Assembly (NCBI GenBank): GCA_016869175.1 | Contig: VGEV01000022.1 | Location: forward strand, 1 to 34,527 | Length of the DNA stretch: 34,527 nucleotides | Origin: Alphaproteobacteria bacterium | GTDB lineage: Bacteria; Pseudomonadota; Alphaproteobacteria; GCA-2731375 | Direction: 5' to 3' | Shown: piece after piece, positions 1-9,831 of the stretch | Numbering within the stretch: position 1 is the stretch's first letter | Layout of the letters: each line of letters starts with the position of its first letter | The notes under the pieces: model-generated | Databases searched by the model: none | Told to the model about the DNA's origin: nothing | What the model saw: the letters and a program-made list of their open reading frames with translations, nothing else | Translations under genes and position numbers: made by a program

Positions 1-174
1 CCGCCTTATTCGCCGGACTTCAATCCGATCGAGCAGGCCTTCGCCAAGCTCAAAGCACATCTGCGAAAGGCTGCCGAACGATCCATCCCGGAGCTCTGGG
101 ACAGAATCGGCGCCATCCTCGACACCTGGACACCTCGAAGAACCCCATCATTGACGACGAAGCATCGCCGATGA
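1..174 (+). pseudogene. IS630-family transposase, C-terminal fragment
   Basis: The reading frame is open from the first base and stops at 172-174, giving 57 residues. It begins PPYSPDFNPIEQAFAKLK, the conserved block around the last catalytic acidic residue (the E of NPIE) of the IS630/Tc1-mariner DDE transposase family. Members of this family normally end with a short cysteine/asparagine-rich motif of the ECxNYF type. Here the frame instead runs into TPRRTPSLTTKHRR and stops, which suggests a frameshift or decayed end. The 5' part of the element lies outside the window, so whether the rest is intact cannot be judged. No terminal inverted repeat was recognised in the following bases. Confidence 0.8.
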
Positions 175-225
175 GGGCATGGCCTGCGGCCCAGCCTGCC
201 CCCGGATCATCAGCGGAAACGGATC

Positions 226-330
226 ATGAAAGGCCGGACGGCCATGGCCGAGGCTGTGGCGCTGGCCGTCCCGGACATGGCGCACGCCCAGACCGTGGTG
301 CGGTTCTGGCATGCCCTGGGCGGCGCGCCG
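226..330 (+). pseudogene. Possible 5' remnant of a UgpB-like solute-binding protein gene
   Basis: An ATG at 226 opens a short frame that reads like a signal peptide ending in AHAQ, followed by TVVRFWHALGGA. The FWHA(L/M)GG motif directly after the signal peptide is typical of sn-glycerol-3-phosphate or sugar ABC-transporter binding proteins of the UgpB type. After about 34 residues the frame turns into low-complexity proline/arginine-rich sequence with no family resemblance, so only the first part of a gene would remain. The rest of 175-475 holds nothing else I can support as coding. This is a motif-level reading of a very short segment and could be chance; it fits the neighbouring transposase scar. 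Confidence 0.3.
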
Positions 331-475
331 GGCGGAAAGCGGCCGGGCCGAACCGGCCGCCCGGCACCGGCACCTGTTCGACCTGGCTGGCCGACGCCGG
401 CCCTATCGCCGCCTTGCGGCCGACCGACCCGAACGCCATGCTGCGCGGGAGAAGCGCAGGGGATCCCCGCCGGCG

Positions 476-1573
476 ATGACGAGCCCACCGTTCCGCGCCG
501 AACATGTCGGCAGCCTGCTGCGCCCGCCCGCGCTGAAGGCCGCGCATGCCGCGCATCGCGCCGGAACGCTCTCGGCCCAGGGCTATGCGGAGGTGCTGGA
601 GCGCGAGGTGGCTCGCGCCGTCGGCATGCAGGAAGAAGTCGGCCTGCGGGCCGTGACCGATGGCGAGTTCCGCCGCTCGTCCTGGTTCGGCTTCTTCTTC
701 GAGGCGCTGGAGGGCTTCGGCCTCGCCCCCTCGCTCTTCCGCTTCCGCGACGAGACCGGCCACGAGCATGCTTGGCAAACCAGCTATGCGACCGGCCCGA
801 TCCGTCGCAGGCGCAGCATCTGCACCGAGGAGTATCTCTGCCTGCGCCAGCATGCTCGGGGGCTGCCCAAAGTGACCATGCCGAGCCCCAGCGCCTTGCA
901 CTTCTTCCGTGGCGCGCAATCGGCCGATCCCGCCGTCTATCCCGACTTGGAGCGCTTCTGGGAAGACGTGCTGCAAGTCTATGAAGCGGAGATGGCGGAA
1001 CTGGTGCGTCTGGGCTGCCGCTATGTGCAGTTGGACGAAGTGCCGCTCGCCATGCTGTGCGACGACGGCATCCGCGCGCAGGTCAAGGCGCAGGGCGCCG
1101 ATCCCGATGCGCTAACCCGCCGCTATATCGACGCCGCCAACCGGGTGATCGCCGCCAAGGGCGCCGACATGACAGTTGGCATGCATCTCTGTCGCGGCAA
1201 CTTCCGTTCGCGCTGGATGGCATCCGGCGGCTATGCGCCCGTGGCCGAGCGCCTGTTCCAGGAGTTGGCCGTCGATGCTTTCTTCCTGGAATACGACAGT
1301 GCCCGCGCCGGCGACTTCACGCCGCTTGCCCATATGGGTCGCGATAAGACGGTGGTGCTGGGCTTGGTCAGCAGCAAGACGCCGGAGCTCGAGGACGCGG
1401 ACGCGCTCAAGCGGCGGATCGATCAGGCGTCGCGCTTCGTGCCGTTGCAGCGCTTGGCGATCAGCCCGCAATGCGGCTTCGCCAGCGTCGCCGGCGGCAA
1501 CCTGCTGAGCGAGGATGAACAGCGGCGCAAGCTCGCGCGCGTGGTGGAAGTCGCTAGCGCGATTTGGAGCTAG
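476..1573 (+). CDS. Cobalamin-independent methionine synthase (MetE C-domain-like) family protein
   Basis: The 365-residue protein has the length of the stand-alone MetE C-terminal (catalytic barrel) domain, about half of full MetE. The N-terminus RAEHVGSLLRP is the usual opening of this family. Candidate zinc and homocysteine ligands are visible: His237 and Cys239 in MHLCRG, Glu272 in FFLEYD and Cys333 in ISPQCGF, plus Asp187 in QLDEVP. That is the HxC...E...C set used by MetE to activate a thiol. The methyl donor and acceptor cannot be told from sequence; members of this branch are often only called methyltransferases of this superfamily. The ATG at 476 was chosen because homology begins right after it, while upstream in-frame sequence from 311 looks non-coding. 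It converges on thiD with a 4-base overlap and follows the decayed region at the left edge. Confidence 0.85.
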   Translation: MTSPPFRAEHVGSLLRPPALKAAHAAHRAGTLSAQGYAEVLEREVARAVGMQEEVGLRAVTDGEFRRSSWFGFFFEALEGFGLAPSLFRFRDETGHEHAWQTSYATGPIRRRRSICTEEYLCLRQHARGLPKVTMPSPSALHFFRGAQSADPAVYPDLERFWEDVLQVYEAEMAELVRLGCRYVQLDEVPLAMLCDDGIRAQVKAQGADPDALTRRYIDAANRVIAAKGADMTVGMHLCRGNFRSRWMASGGYAPVAERLFQELAVDAFFLEYDSARAGDFTPLAHMGRDKTVVLGLVSSKTPELEDADALKRRIDQASRFVPLQRLAISPQCGFASVAGGNLLSEDEQRRKLARVVEVASAIWS

Positions 1574-2364
1574 CCGCCGCAGGTATGGGCGTGGTCGAGC
1601 GGTCCGTGGCCCCGGCCGAAACCGGGCGCACGCCGGATCGCTTCCAGCAGATAATTCCGCGCCCGGGTCACGGCCACTTCCAGCGCCAGACCTTGGGCCA
1701 GCCCGCAGGCGATGCTCGAGGCGAGCGTGCAGCCGGTGCCGTGCGTGTGGCGCGTCTCGATGCGGGCCTGCTGAAAGGATTTCACGCCATCCGTCGTGGC
1801 CAGCAAATCGGTCACCACCGGCCCCGGCAAATGCCCACCCTTCAACAGCACCGCGCCCGGGCCCAGCGAAAGCAGCATCGCTGCCGCCTGCGCCATCTCC
1901 GCCGGCGTGCGGATGGTCATTCCGGTCAAGGCTTCCGCTTCCGGCAGGTTCGGCGTCAGCACATGCGCACGCACGATCAGGCGGGCTTTCAGCGCCTGCA
2001 TGGCGTCCGCCCTGAGCAGGCTGGCGCCGCCCTTGGCCACCATCACCGGATCGACCACCAGCGGCACGTCGGGTGCCTTCGTCTCCAGCACCGCCGCCAC
2101 CGCCCCGATCACCGCCACGTCGTGCAGCATGCCGGTCTTCACGCAATCGGCGCCGATGTCGTCCAGCACCGCTTCCATCTGTTGGCGCACGAAGTCCGCC
2201 GGCACCTCGTGAATGCCGCTGACACCCAGGGTGTTCTGCGCGGTCAACGCGGTGATCGCGGTGGCGGCGTAGCCGTGCAACGCCGTCACGGTCTTAAGGT
2301 CTGCTTGGATCCCGGCCCCGCCGCCGGAATCCGAACCGGCGACGATGAGTACGCGCCCCTTCAT
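1570..2364 (-). CDS. thiD: Bifunctional hydroxymethylpyrimidine kinase/phosphomethylpyrimidine kinase
   Basis: A 264-residue ribokinase-fold enzyme that phosphorylates HMP to HMP-P and then HMP-PP for thiamine synthesis. The N-terminus [20 protein letters not shown] is the ThiD signature. VVDPVM (103-108) and the anion-hole motif GTGC (209-212) complete the active site. Length is normal for a ThiD-only protein with no fused ThiE. The ATG at 2364 overlaps the glmM stop (ATGA), so translation is probably coupled to glmM. It is the last gene of the minus-strand series and converges on the MetE-like gene. The partner enzyme ThiE lies in this window at 24681 but in a different operon. Confidence 0.95.
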   Translation of the reverse strand: MKGRVLIVAGSDSGGGAGIQADLKTVTALHGYAATAITALTAQNTLGVSGIHEVPADFVRQQMEAVLDDIGADCVKTGMLHDVAVIGAVAAVLETKAPDVPLVVDPVMVAKGGASLLRADAMQALKARLIVRAHVLTPNLPEAEALTGMTIRTPAEMAQAAAMLLSLGPGAVLLKGGHLPGPVVTDLLATTDGVKSFQQARIETRHTHGTGCTLASSIACGLAQGLALEVAVTRARNYLLEAIRRAPGFGRGHGPLDHAHTCGG

Positions 2365-3728
2365 GCCGCGACGCCGCTCCGCGCCACCGCGTCGATCAAC
2401 CGGCAGAGTTCGTCAACCGTGCCGGCCACCCGCTCCGCGTCGTCGCCTTCGGCCATCACGCGGATCACCGGCTCGGTGCCCGAGGGCCGGATGATCAAGC
2501 GGCCGCCATGCCCGAAACTCCGCTCGGTCGCGGCGATGGCCTCCTTGACGCGGGCATCGGCCAACGGCGACGCGCCGGCATAGCGAACGTTGCGCAGGAT
2601 CTGCGGCAAGGCGGTGAAACGCTGACAGACTTGGCTGACCGGCTGCCCGGCCTTGGCCACCACGGCCAGCACCTGCAACGCCGCCATCAGGCCGTCACCG
2701 GTCGTGGCGTAGTCGCCCAGCACCAGGTGGCCCGACTGTTCGCCGCCCAGATTGCAGCCCGTGGCGCGCATCTGCTCGACGACATAGCGATCGCCGACCT
2801 GCGTGCGATGTAGGCCCACGCCGTGCCCCGTCAGATAGCGTTCCAGGCCCATGTTCGACATCACGGTCGCCACCACGGCGCCGCCTTTCAGCCGGCCGTC
2901 GGCGGCCCAGGATTGTGCGATGGTGGCCATGATCTGATCGCCATCCACCAGCTGGCCGTGCTCGTCGGCCAGCACCAGTCGGTCGGCATCGCCATCCAGC
3001 GCGATGCCGAGATCGGCGTTGTGCAGCACCACCTGCTGACAGAGATAATCCGCATGCGTCGAGCCGCAGCCCTGATTGATGTTGATGCCATCGGGTGTGA
3101 CGCCGACCGCGATCACCTCGGCCTCCAGCTCCCACAGCACCGGCGGCGCCACGCGGTAGCCGGCGCCGTTGGCGCAGTCCAGCACGATCTTCAGCCCGTT
3201 CAGCCGTCGGTCGTCGGGGAAGGTGGCCTTGACGAACTCGATGTAACGGCCGCGCACGTCCTCCAGCCGGCGGGCGCGACCAAGGGCGCTTGGGCCCGCG
3301 ACCTCGCCCGCCGCTTCGCCGTCGTTCTCCAGCCTTCGCTCGATCTCGAGTTCGATCTCGTCCGACAGCTTGTAGCCATCCGGGCCGAACAGCTTGATGC
3401 CGTTGTCCTGGTACGGGTTGTGCGAAGCCGACAGCATGACGCCCAGATCGGCGCGCAGACTGCGCGTCAGCATGGCGATGGCGGGCGTCGGCAGCACGCC
3501 GACCAGGATCACGTCCATGCCGACGGCGGTGAACCCGGCGGTCAGCGCCGGCTCCAGCATGTAGCCCGACAGCCGCGTATCCTTGCCGATCACCACCCGG
3601 TGACGATGCTGGCCGCGGGTGAAGTGGCGGCCGGCCGCCATGCCGACCCTGAGCGCCACGTCGGCCGTCATCGGCCAGCTGTTGGCCTTGCCGCGTATGC
3701 CGTCGGTGCCGAAGAACTTCCGCCGCAT
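2361..3728 (-). CDS. glmM: Phosphoglucosamine mutase
   Basis: The 455-residue enzyme interconverts glucosamine-6-phosphate and glucosamine-1-phosphate, feeding UDP-GlcNAc for peptidoglycan and lipopolysaccharide. It starts [13 protein letters not shown], the standard GlmM opening. The phosphoserine loop is SASHNP with Ser102 at the expected position, the metal-binding loop is DGDADR (245-250), the sugar loop is GEQSGH (329-334), and the phosphate-binding loop is RPSGTEP (414-420). The ATG at 3728 was chosen over upstream in-frame codons because homology starts there and a purine-rich stretch precedes it. A gap of 59 bases separates it from folP, the usual partner in ftsH-folP-glmM clusters. 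Confidence 0.97.
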   Translation of the reverse strand: MRRKFFGTDGIRGKANSWPMTADVALRVGMAAGRHFTRGQHRHRVVIGKDTRLSGYMLEPALTAGFTAVGMDVILVGVLPTPAIAMLTRSLRADLGVMLSASHNPYQDNGIKLFGPDGYKLSDEIELEIERRLENDGEAAGEVAGPSALGRARRLEDVRGRYIEFVKATFPDDRRLNGLKIVLDCANGAGYRVAPPVLWELEAEVIAVGVTPDGININQGCGSTHADYLCQQVVLHNADLGIALDGDADRLVLADEHGQLVDGDQIMATIAQSWAADGRLKGGAVVATVMSNMGLERYLTGHGVGLHRTQVGDRYVVEQMRATGCNLGGEQSGHLVLGDYATTGDGLMAALQVLAVVAKAGQPVSQVCQRFTALPQILRNVRYAGASPLADARVKEAIAATERSFGHGGRLIIRPSGTEPVIRVMAEGDDAERVAGTVDELCRLIDAVARSGVAA

Positions 3729-3787
3729 GCCGGGCCTCGCCCCCGCTGACTGTCCGCCCCAGCTTGCGCCGGAGAGGTGTACCATTC

Positions 3788-4873
3788 CTAACCCGTTCCG
3801 CCGCCAAAGCGCAAAGCCCGCCAGACCGCAAGGGCCTGCCGCGTCTCTGTCACATCGTGCACGCGCAATACCTGCACACCGTGTTCGGCCGCGAACAACG
3901 CAGCGGCCAGCGAGGCGGCCAGCCGACCCTTCGGCGCGGCGCCATCGCTGAACGCCGCCAGGAAGCTCTTGCGCGACAGGCCGAGCATGAGCGGCTGGCC
4001 GAGCGCGTGGAACAGCGGCAGATGTCGCAGCAGTTCGAGATTCTGCTCCGCCGTCTTGGCGAAGCCGATTCCGGGATCCAGCAGGATATCGGCGCGTGCG
4101 ATCCCCGCCGCCTCGGCGCGCACCAGCAGCCCCGACAGCTCGTCATAGACATCCAGCGCGACATCGCGGTAGCCCGCCAGCCGCCGCATGGTGTGCGGCT
4201 CGCCGCGGCTGTGCATCAGCACGACCCCGGCGCCAGCGCCGGCGGCCAGCGCCAAGCCCAGCGGTTCGTGGTGAAAGCCGCTCACATCGTTGACAATGCG
4301 CACCCCCAGGGCCAACGCCTGCCCGATCACCGGCGCGTGCCGGCTGTCGATCGACAGCGGCAGGCCGAAGCCGTCAAGGCCACGCAGCACCGGCCCGACC
4401 CGGCGCCATTCCTCGGCGGCGGTCACGGCCGCAGCGCCTGGTCGCGTCGATTCGCCCCCGATGTCCAGGAGATCGGCACCGTCCGTCGCCAGCCTTTGCG
4501 CCCGCGCGATGGCCGAAGCTGCCGTCGGATGTTCGCCGCCATCGGAGAAGCTGTCGGGCGTGACGTTGAGGATGCCCATGAGCAACGGGCGGCAGAGGGC
4601 CAGCCCAGCCACGGGCGGGCGCGGCGCCGAAAGCCGCGCCAGACTTGCCGCGAAGACCTCGCCATGCGCCGGCGCCAGCCGGTCGGCCCAACGCCGGGCG
4701 CCGGCAAGACCAGCACTGGCGGCATGGGTCAGCCCGCCCGCGCGCACGATGATTGCCAGCCGATGGAAGTGGAGCGGGCCGCCCGCCAGCGGCCGGCCGC
4801 CCTCATCGTCGGACGACAGGCACAATGGCTCCAGATAGAGCCGCGCCTCCTCCGGCAGCGCCACCGGCAGCAT
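3788..4873 (-). CDS. folP: Dihydropteroate synthase with N-terminal extension
   Basis: DHPS condenses 6-hydroxymethyl-dihydropterin pyrophosphate with p-aminobenzoate in folate synthesis and is the sulfonamide target. Signatures are clear: [15 protein letters not shown] (99-113), [11 protein letters not shown] (137-147), then [19 protein letters not shown] and LGLSRKSF. At 361 residues it is about 80 longer than E. coli FolP because of an N-terminal extension (roughly 1-95) with a YLEPL motif and a central LAGGPLHF segment. Similar extensions occur in alphaproteobacterial DHPS, but its role is not known to me. The start is uncertain: ATG at 4873 is used here, and a TTG at 4894 overlapping the ftsH stop would add seven residues. 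Either way it is tightly linked to ftsH. Confidence 0.93.
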   Translation of the reverse strand: MLPVALPEEARLYLEPLCLSSDDEGGRPLAGGPLHFHRLAIIVRAGGLTHAASAGLAGARRWADRLAPAHGEVFAASLARLSAPRPPVAGLALCRPLLMGILNVTPDSFSDGGEHPTAASAIARAQRLATDGADLLDIGGESTRPGAAAVTAAEEWRRVGPVLRGLDGFGLPLSIDSRHAPVIGQALALGVRIVNDVSGFHHEPLGLALAAGAGAGVVLMHSRGEPHTMRRLAGYRDVALDVYDELSGLLVRAEAAGIARADILLDPGIGFAKTAEQNLELLRHLPLFHALGQPLMLGLSRKSFLAAFSDGAAPKGRLAASLAAALFAAEHGVQVLRVHDVTETRQALAVWRALRFGGGTG

Positions 4874-4890
4874 GCGCCGCCGGCCCGCGC

Positions 4891-6822
4891 TCAAGTGCCC
4901 GGCTGCGGTTCCGGCGAGATTGGTCTCGGCCGCACACCGCCGCGCGGCTTGCCGGCGGGCGGCACGGCGCCGGCGGCATGGCCTTCGCTGGGGCTTTCCG
5001 GCGGGCGTTCGCGATGCACCGGCTCGCCGCGCAGCAGCCCGCGCACTTCGTCACCCGACAAGGTCTCGAACTCGAGCAGCGCCTTGGCGATCGCGTGCAG
5101 ATCGTTGGTCCGCGCGCGCAGCACGCCGCGCGCTCTCTCTTCCGCCTCGACGATCAACCGCTTCACTTCCCCATCGATCACCCGCGCCGTCTCCTCGGAG
5201 ACGTTCTTGCGCTGGGTCACCGAATGGCCGAGGAAAATCTCGGCCTCGTTCTCGTTATAGCGCAGCGGCCCCAGCTTCTCGCTCATGCCCCATTCGGTGA
5301 CCATGCGACGCGCCAGTTCGGTCGCCTGGCGGATGTCGTCGCCGGCCCCGGTCGTGATCTCGTCCGGCCCATAGATCAGTTCCTCGGCCACCCGCCCGCC
5401 GAACATCAACGCCAGCCGCGAGACCAATTCGATCTTCTTGTAGCCGTAGCGGTCCTTCTCCGGCAGGTTCATGGTCAAGCCCAGCGCCCGGCCGCGCGGA
5501 ATGATGGTGATCTTGTGCAAAGGATCGCTGCTGGGCATCGACAACGAGACCAGCGCGTGCCCCGCCTCGTGATAGGCGGTCAGGCGCTTTTCTTCCTCGC
5601 TCATGACCATCGAGCGTCGCTCGGTGCCCATCAGCACCTTGTCCTTGGCGTCCTCGAAGTCCGCCATGGTGACGATGCGCTTGTTGCGCCGGGCGGCCAG
5701 CAGCGCGGCCTCGTTCACCAGGTTGGCGAGATCGGCGCCGGAGAAGCCGGGCGTGCCGCGCGCGATCACGCGGGCCTCCACGTCGGGGCCGACCGGCACC
5801 TTGCGCATATGCACTTTCAGGATCTTCTCGCGCCCGACGATATCGGGGTTTGGCACCACGATCTGCCGGTCGAAGCGGCCCGGGCGCAGCAGTGCCGGAT
5901 CGAGCACGTCCGGCCGGTTGGTGGCGGCGATCAGGATCACGCCTTCGTTGGATTCGAAGCCGTCCATCTCCACCAGAAGCTGGTTCAGCGTCTGCTCGCG
6001 CTCGTCGTTGCCGCCGCCCAGGCCGGCGCCGCGATGCCGGCCGACCGCGTCGATCTCGTCGATGAAGATGATGCAGGGTGCGTTCTTCTTGGCCTGCTCG
6101 AACATGTCGCGCACCCGGCTGGCGCCGACGCCGACGAACATCTCAACGAAATCCGAACCGGAAATGGTGAAGAACGGCACGTTGGCCTCGCCGGCGATGG
6201 CACGCGCCAGCAGCGTCTTGCCGGTGCCGGGCGGCCCCACCAGCAGGGCGCCCTTTGGAATGCGCCCGCCCAGGCGCTGGAACTTCTGGGGGTCCTTCAG
6301 GAATTCGACGATCTCCTGCAGCTCGTCCTTGGCCTCGTCGATGCCCGCCACGTCCTCGAACGTGACGCGACCCGTCCGCTCGGTCAGCAGGCGCGCCTTG
6401 GATTTGCCGAAGCCCATCGCCTTGCCGCCGCCAGCCTGCATCTGCCGCATGAAGAAGATCCACACGCCGATCAGCAACAGCATGGGGAACCAGTTGACCA
6501 AGATGGCCAGGAGGGTGGGCGTGCCTTCCTCGTCCGGCGCCGCGGCGATGCTGATGGACCGTTCCGCCAGGCGGCGGATCAGATCGGGGTCCTTGGGCGC
6601 GTAGGTGCTGAACGCACGGCCGTCGGTGAAGTGGCCGGTGATGGTGTTGCCCTGGATCGTCACGTCGCGCACTTGGCCGGCTTCGACGTCGCTCAGGAAA
6701 TCGGAATAGGCCCGACTGGCGCTATGGCCACGCGAGGTCGGGCTCTGAAACAGGTTGAACAAGGCCAAGACCAGGAGCCCGATGATAACCCATAAGATGA
6801 TGTTCCGACTGATATTATTCAC
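4891..6822 (-). CDS. ftsH: ATP-dependent zinc metalloprotease FtsH
   Basis: A membrane-anchored AAA+ protease that degrades regulatory and misassembled membrane proteins. The 643-residue length matches E. coli FtsH (644). It shows TM1 at about 8-25, a periplasmic domain, and TM2 at about 104-125. The AAA module has Walker A GPPGTGKT (196-203), Walker B IIFIDEID (251-258) and a second region of homology near [20 protein letters not shown], followed by the zinc site HEAGH (418-422). The C-terminal tail is proline- and glycine-rich. A GTG start at 6822 is chosen because the conserved NNISRN...LWVII opening follows it and a GGAG lies 11 bases upstream. Upstream in-frame sequence lacks homology. 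Confidence 0.97.
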   Translation of the reverse strand: MNNISRNIILWVIIGLLVLALFNLFQSPTSRGHSASRAYSDFLSDVEAGQVRDVTIQGNTITGHFTDGRAFSTYAPKDPDLIRRLAERSISIAAAPDEEGTPTLLAILVNWFPMLLLIGVWIFFMRQMQAGGGKAMGFGKSKARLLTERTGRVTFEDVAGIDEAKDELQEIVEFLKDPQKFQRLGGRIPKGALLVGPPGTGKTLLARAIAGEANVPFFTISGSDFVEMFVGVGASRVRDMFEQAKKNAPCIIFIDEIDAVGRHRGAGLGGGNDEREQTLNQLLVEMDGFESNEGVILIAATNRPDVLDPALLRPGRFDRQIVVPNPDIVGREKILKVHMRKVPVGPDVEARVIARGTPGFSGADLANLVNEAALLAARRNKRIVTMADFEDAKDKVLMGTERRSMVMSEEEKRLTAYHEAGHALVSLSMPSSDPLHKITIIPRGRALGLTMNLPEKDRYGYKKIELVSRLALMFGGRVAEELIYGPDEITTGAGDDIRQATELARRMVTEWGMSEKLGPLRYNENEAEIFLGHSVTQRKNVSEETARVIDGEVKRLIVEAEERARGVLRARTNDLHAIAKALLEFETLSGDEVRGLLRGEPVHRERPPESPSEGHAAGAVPPAGKPRGGVRPRPISPEPQPGT

Positions 6823-6936
6823 GTTCGTCGTTGCTCCGCGCCGGGCTCGGACGGCTGCGTCCGCGCAGCCATTGTCGCCCCCCTGCCTGGTCCCATTCCA
6901 GCTTGGTCGCCACAAGCATTAGATAGGCATCGCAGC

Positions 6937-8208
6937 CTAGCAAACAATTACGAAAGGGTCCGGCACAAGTTCGTGCACCGGCTGGAAGCGGACGCCGATG
7001 GCCGGCTCCCCCAGTTCCGCCCGCCACAGGCCAAGCTGCGGCAGGCCGGCCAAGCCGCCGGCGTCCTCCACGGCCAGCAGACCTGGCCGGACCGCCGCCG
7101 GCACAGCCGACAACCGCGCCCGGTCGCCGGCCGTCAGCACGCTTCGCCAGGCCCGCCGGCCGAGGGCGCCGACGCGGACCTGGCCGCGGAGCCGGTCGCC
7201 GGGCGACCGGGCGATCAGGAACCGATCCCAGCGCAGTTCCGCGCCCGGGCAGAGCAGTCCAGGCGGCGGCAGGCGGCGGAGTTCGCGCAGCACCAGCACG
7301 CTGCCATGGTCGGCGCGCAGAACGCAGCCCGCCAGGCTGGCCGCGACCCGGCCGTCGCCCGACAAGCGCGCGCACAGCCTGACAACCGCGGCAGAAGCGG
7401 GCGCGTGCGGGTGTCCGCCCAGGCAATGCAGCAGGCGGGCCAGCAGCCGCACCCGAAGCGCTGCCGGCAGCGCCGCGAAGTCCCCGCGAGCGAGGCGCAA
7501 GTAGCCGAGCGGCTCGACCGAGACGAGGCGCGAGGCATCGCGCAGGGCCGCCTGCCAGACTTGCCGCAGGCGGCCGAAGGCCTGCGCGGCGCCGGCAAGA
7601 CGCTCGACCAGGCGATCGGGGGCTGCTGCCAGCACCGGTCGCAGGCGGGCGCGCGCAAATCGGCGGGCGCGGTTGCTGGGATCGTCGAGAGAGGTTTCCC
7701 CGCGTTCCGCCAGGACCGCGAGAACGGCGCGGCGCGGCCAAGCCAGCAGCGGCCGCAGCAGCCACAGGCCGTCGCGCCGGCTGACCGCCGACATGCCGGC
7801 GGCGCCGTCGGCGCCGCTGCCGGCGGCAAGGCGCAGCAGCATGGTCTCGATCTGGTCGTCCCGCTGATGCCCCAGCAACAGGTGGCGCACGCCGCGCTGC
7901 CGGCAGGCCTCGGCCAGCAGCCGATAGCGCGCTTGGCGCGCCGACGCCTGCAGACCGGAAACGGGCGGCGCTCCGCTCCAGCGCAGGACCGTCGGCTCCA
8001 AGCCTCGCATCACGCACCAGCCGGCGACGGCCGCCGCCTCCGCCGCGGACGCCTGGCGCAGCCCATGATCGACCGTCAATGCCAGCAGCCGCACGCCCCA
8101 TTCCGCCGACCACTCGCGCGCCAGCAACGCCAGCGCGGTACTGTCAGGCCCGCCGGACAGCGCCACGGCCAACGCCGGCGGCGGGCTTTGCGGCAGCAGT
8201 TCGCGCAT
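6937..8208 (-). CDS. tilS: tRNA(Ile)-lysidine synthetase
   Basis: TilS attaches lysine to the wobble cytidine of the CAU anticodon of tRNA-Ile2, changing its decoding from AUG to AUA. The PP-loop motif SGGPDS is at residues 18-23, followed by LTVDHGLR and LLGHQRDDQIETMLLR, as in the N-type ATP pyrophosphatase family. The C-terminal substrate-recognition part is more diverged. The ATG at 8208 gives 423 residues. No ATG, GTG or TTG lies between the cpoB stop and this ATG in frame, and a longer start would overlap cpoB by about 100 bases, so 8208 is preferred. It lies between cpoB and ftsH, the common alphaproteobacterial order, with a 114-base gap before ftsH. Confidence 0.92.
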   Translation of the reverse strand: MRELLPQSPPPALAVALSGGPDSTALALLAREWSAEWGVRLLALTVDHGLRQASAAEAAAVAGWCVMRGLEPTVLRWSGAPPVSGLQASARQARYRLLAEACRQRGVRHLLLGHQRDDQIETMLLRLAAGSGADGAAGMSAVSRRDGLWLLRPLLAWPRRAVLAVLAERGETSLDDPSNRARRFARARLRPVLAAAPDRLVERLAGAAQAFGRLRQVWQAALRDASRLVSVEPLGYLRLARGDFAALPAALRVRLLARLLHCLGGHPHAPASAAVVRLCARLSGDGRVAASLAGCVLRADHGSVLVLRELRRLPPPGLLCPGAELRWDRFLIARSPGDRLRGQVRVGALGRRAWRSVLTAGDRARLSAVPAAVRPGLLAVEDAGGLAGLPQLGLWRAELGEPAIGVRFQPVHELVPDPFVIVC

Positions 8209-8252
8209 GACGCGGGCGAATCGCTGCGCCGCCTCCGCCCGGGTCGGCGTCG

Positions 8253-9152
8253 CTAGCGGCAGTTGTTCTCTTTCAGCTCGCGTACGGCTTCGTCCTTGAT
8301 GCGAGGCTCGGCATTGGCGAACTTGCGGCCGACTTCGGCCCAGGCGGCGCAAGCCTCCTTGTTTTGCCCCATGGCGTGCAGCGACAGGCCAAGCCGCAAC
8401 AGCGACTCCGGCGCCTTGCTGCTTTCGGGGTGCTTGGTATAGCCCTCCAGGAAGGCCTTGGCGGCGGGCTCGAACTGCTTGCGCACGAAATGCGTTTGGC
8501 CGAGCCAGAATTGCGCGTTGCCAGCCAACTTGTCGTTGGGATGCCTGGCAAGGAACTCGCGGAAGGCGCGCTCGGCCGCGGGGAAGTCCTGCTTGCGGAC
8601 CAGCGCGAAAGCATGGTCGTAGCGTTGCATCGCATTGCCTGCGGGCAGGCCGCCCTCATCGGCCGGCGGCGCGGCCGGGCGCGGGGCGGGCGCGGGCGCC
8701 GCGGCCTGCGCACCAGGTGCCGCGACCGCGGCGCCCTGGCGCAGGATGCCGATCTCGCGCTCCACGTCCTTCAGCCGGAAATCCACGTCGCCCACCAGCT
8801 TCTCCACGCGCTGGGAAAGCTGGTTGTTGGTGTATACCTGCCGTTCGAGTTGCCCTGTCAGACCGCGCAGCGCCTCCTCGAGCTGGCGGACCCGGTCCTC
8901 CGCCTGCGCCAGCCGCGCGGCCAGCACCTGATCGCCCGGCGGCGCGGCGCCCTGACCGGCCTGGGCGGGCGGCGCACCGCCGCGATAGACAAAGCGCTGC
9001 ACGTCGCGCATGTCGCGTTCCAGTCGATCCAGACGGTCGACCAGCACCGCGTCGCCGGCCGACTGTGCCCCGGCCGGCGGGCTTGGCCATAGGGCGCAGC
9101 AAAGGATCGACAGGACGAGCCACCGCTGGGTGGCGCTGATCGGCTGGGACAT
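8253..9152 (-). CDS. cpoB: Tol-Pal system protein CpoB (YbgF)
   Basis: A 299-residue periplasmic coordinator of outer-membrane constriction and septal peptidoglycan synthesis. A signal peptide runs to about residue 30 (hydrophobic core LVLSILCCALW, cleavage near AGAQS). A coiled-coil region rich in Leu, Arg and Glu follows (about 35-130), then an alanine/proline linker, and a C-terminal TPR domain (roughly 185-299) with repeats of the type AERAFREFLARHP. This coiled-coil plus TPR order is the CpoB architecture. The ATG at 9152 has GAGGAA seven bases upstream. It lies downstream of pal but beyond a strong terminator, so it probably has its own promoter or depends on readthrough. Confidence 0.93.
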   Translation of the reverse strand: MSQPISATQRWLVLSILCCALWPSPPAGAQSAGDAVLVDRLDRLERDMRDVQRFVYRGGAPPAQAGQGAAPPGDQVLAARLAQAEDRVRQLEEALRGLTGQLERQVYTNNQLSQRVEKLVGDVDFRLKDVEREIGILRQGAAVAAPGAQAAAPAPAPRPAAPPADEGGLPAGNAMQRYDHAFALVRKQDFPAAERAFREFLARHPNDKLAGNAQFWLGQTHFVRKQFEPAAKAFLEGYTKHPESSKAPESLLRLGLSLHAMGQNKEACAAWAEVGRKFANAEPRIKDEAVRELKENNCR

Positions 9153-9251
9153 CCTGGTTTCCTCAATCGGCCAGCAGGCGGGACGGCAGGCCCGCGGGCC
9201 GCCATAGACCGAGATTACGGCGGTTTTGCGACCGCCCCGCCGGCACAAGCG

Positions 9252-9279
9252 AAAAGGGCCCGCCGATCCCGGCGGGCCC
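9252..9279 (-). terminator. Rho-independent terminator after pal
   Basis: A perfect 10-bp GC stem (9256-9265 with 9270-9279) encloses a 4-base loop. On the minus strand it is followed at once by four T residues. It begins 30 bases past the pal stop and lies before the cpoB start. Confidence 0.8.
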
Positions 9280-9309
9280 CTGCTTGCCTCGCACCGACGA
9301 CGAAGGCAA

Positions 9310-9831
9310 TCAGTTGACCTTCATCACGTCGCGGCGGTTCTTCTGCCAGCACGCCTCGTTGCTTTCTCCGCAATCCGGCCGATCCTTGCCGTAGGAGATG
9401 GTGGCCACCCGCTGCGGGTTGATGCCGAGTTGCACCAGGTACCGCTTGGCGGTATCCGCGCGCCGCGCGCCGAGGCCCAGATTGTACTCGCGCGTGCCGC
9501 GCTCGTCGGCATGGCCCTCGACCGTCACGGTCACCTGCGGATACTGCTTCAGCCAAGCCGCCCACTTCTCGACCTGCGCGCGCCCCTCGGGCCGCAGATC
9601 GGCCTTGTCGAAGTCGAAGAAGATGCGGTCGCCCACATTGCGCGCGAGATCTTCCTGCGAACCAGGAACGATCGCGGTGGCAGCCGTGCGCGGTGCTGCC
9701 TGCGTCGTGCTCTGCGCGGCACCTTGGCCACCGGCACCGGCGGCGCCCTGCTGCTGCGTCTCGCAAGCCGCCAGTGCCAGCATGCCCGCGCCCAGGCACA
9801 ACGCCTTCCAAGACATCCATTCGATCCGCAT
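9310..9831 (-). CDS. pal: Peptidoglycan-associated lipoprotein Pal
   Basis: A 173-residue outer-membrane lipoprotein with a short signal peptide and lipobox LAAC (Cys at about 23), followed by a Gln/Ala/Gly-rich linker. The C-terminal OmpA-like domain includes FFDFDKADLRPEG and VTVEGHADERGTREYNLGLGARRA, which binds meso-diaminopimelate. It partners with TolB and TolA to keep the envelope tethered during constriction. The ATG at 9831 has AAGGAG nine bases upstream, which decides it over the ATG at 9816. It is separated from tolB by 276 bases that include the tolB terminator, so it is probably an independent unit. No clear promoter was picked out in that gap. Confidence 0.97.
   Translation of the reverse strand: MRIEWMSWKALCLGAGMLALAACETQQQGAAGAGGQGAAQSTTQAAPRTAATAIVPGSQEDLARNVGDRIFFDFDKADLRPEGRAQVEKWAAWLKQYPQVTVTVEGHADERGTREYNLGLGARRADTAKRYLVQLGINPQRVATISYGKDRPDCGESNEACWQKNRRDVMKVN

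Noticed and set aside
371-410. HLFDLAGRRRP in a frame just upstream of the MetE-like gene, resembling the end of UgpC-type ABC ATPases
   Set aside because: The match is about ten residues and continues into unrelated sequence, so it is too short to call even as a remnant.
4753-6795. A 680-codon open frame on the plus strand opposite ftsH
   Set aside because: It is antisense to a fully recognisable FtsH and reads as histidine/arginine/glutamine-rich low-complexity sequence.
8208-8352. An extended TilS start at a TTG (8352)
   Set aside because: It would overlap the cpoB coding region by 100 bases with no homology in the added residues; the ATG at 8208 is sufficient.
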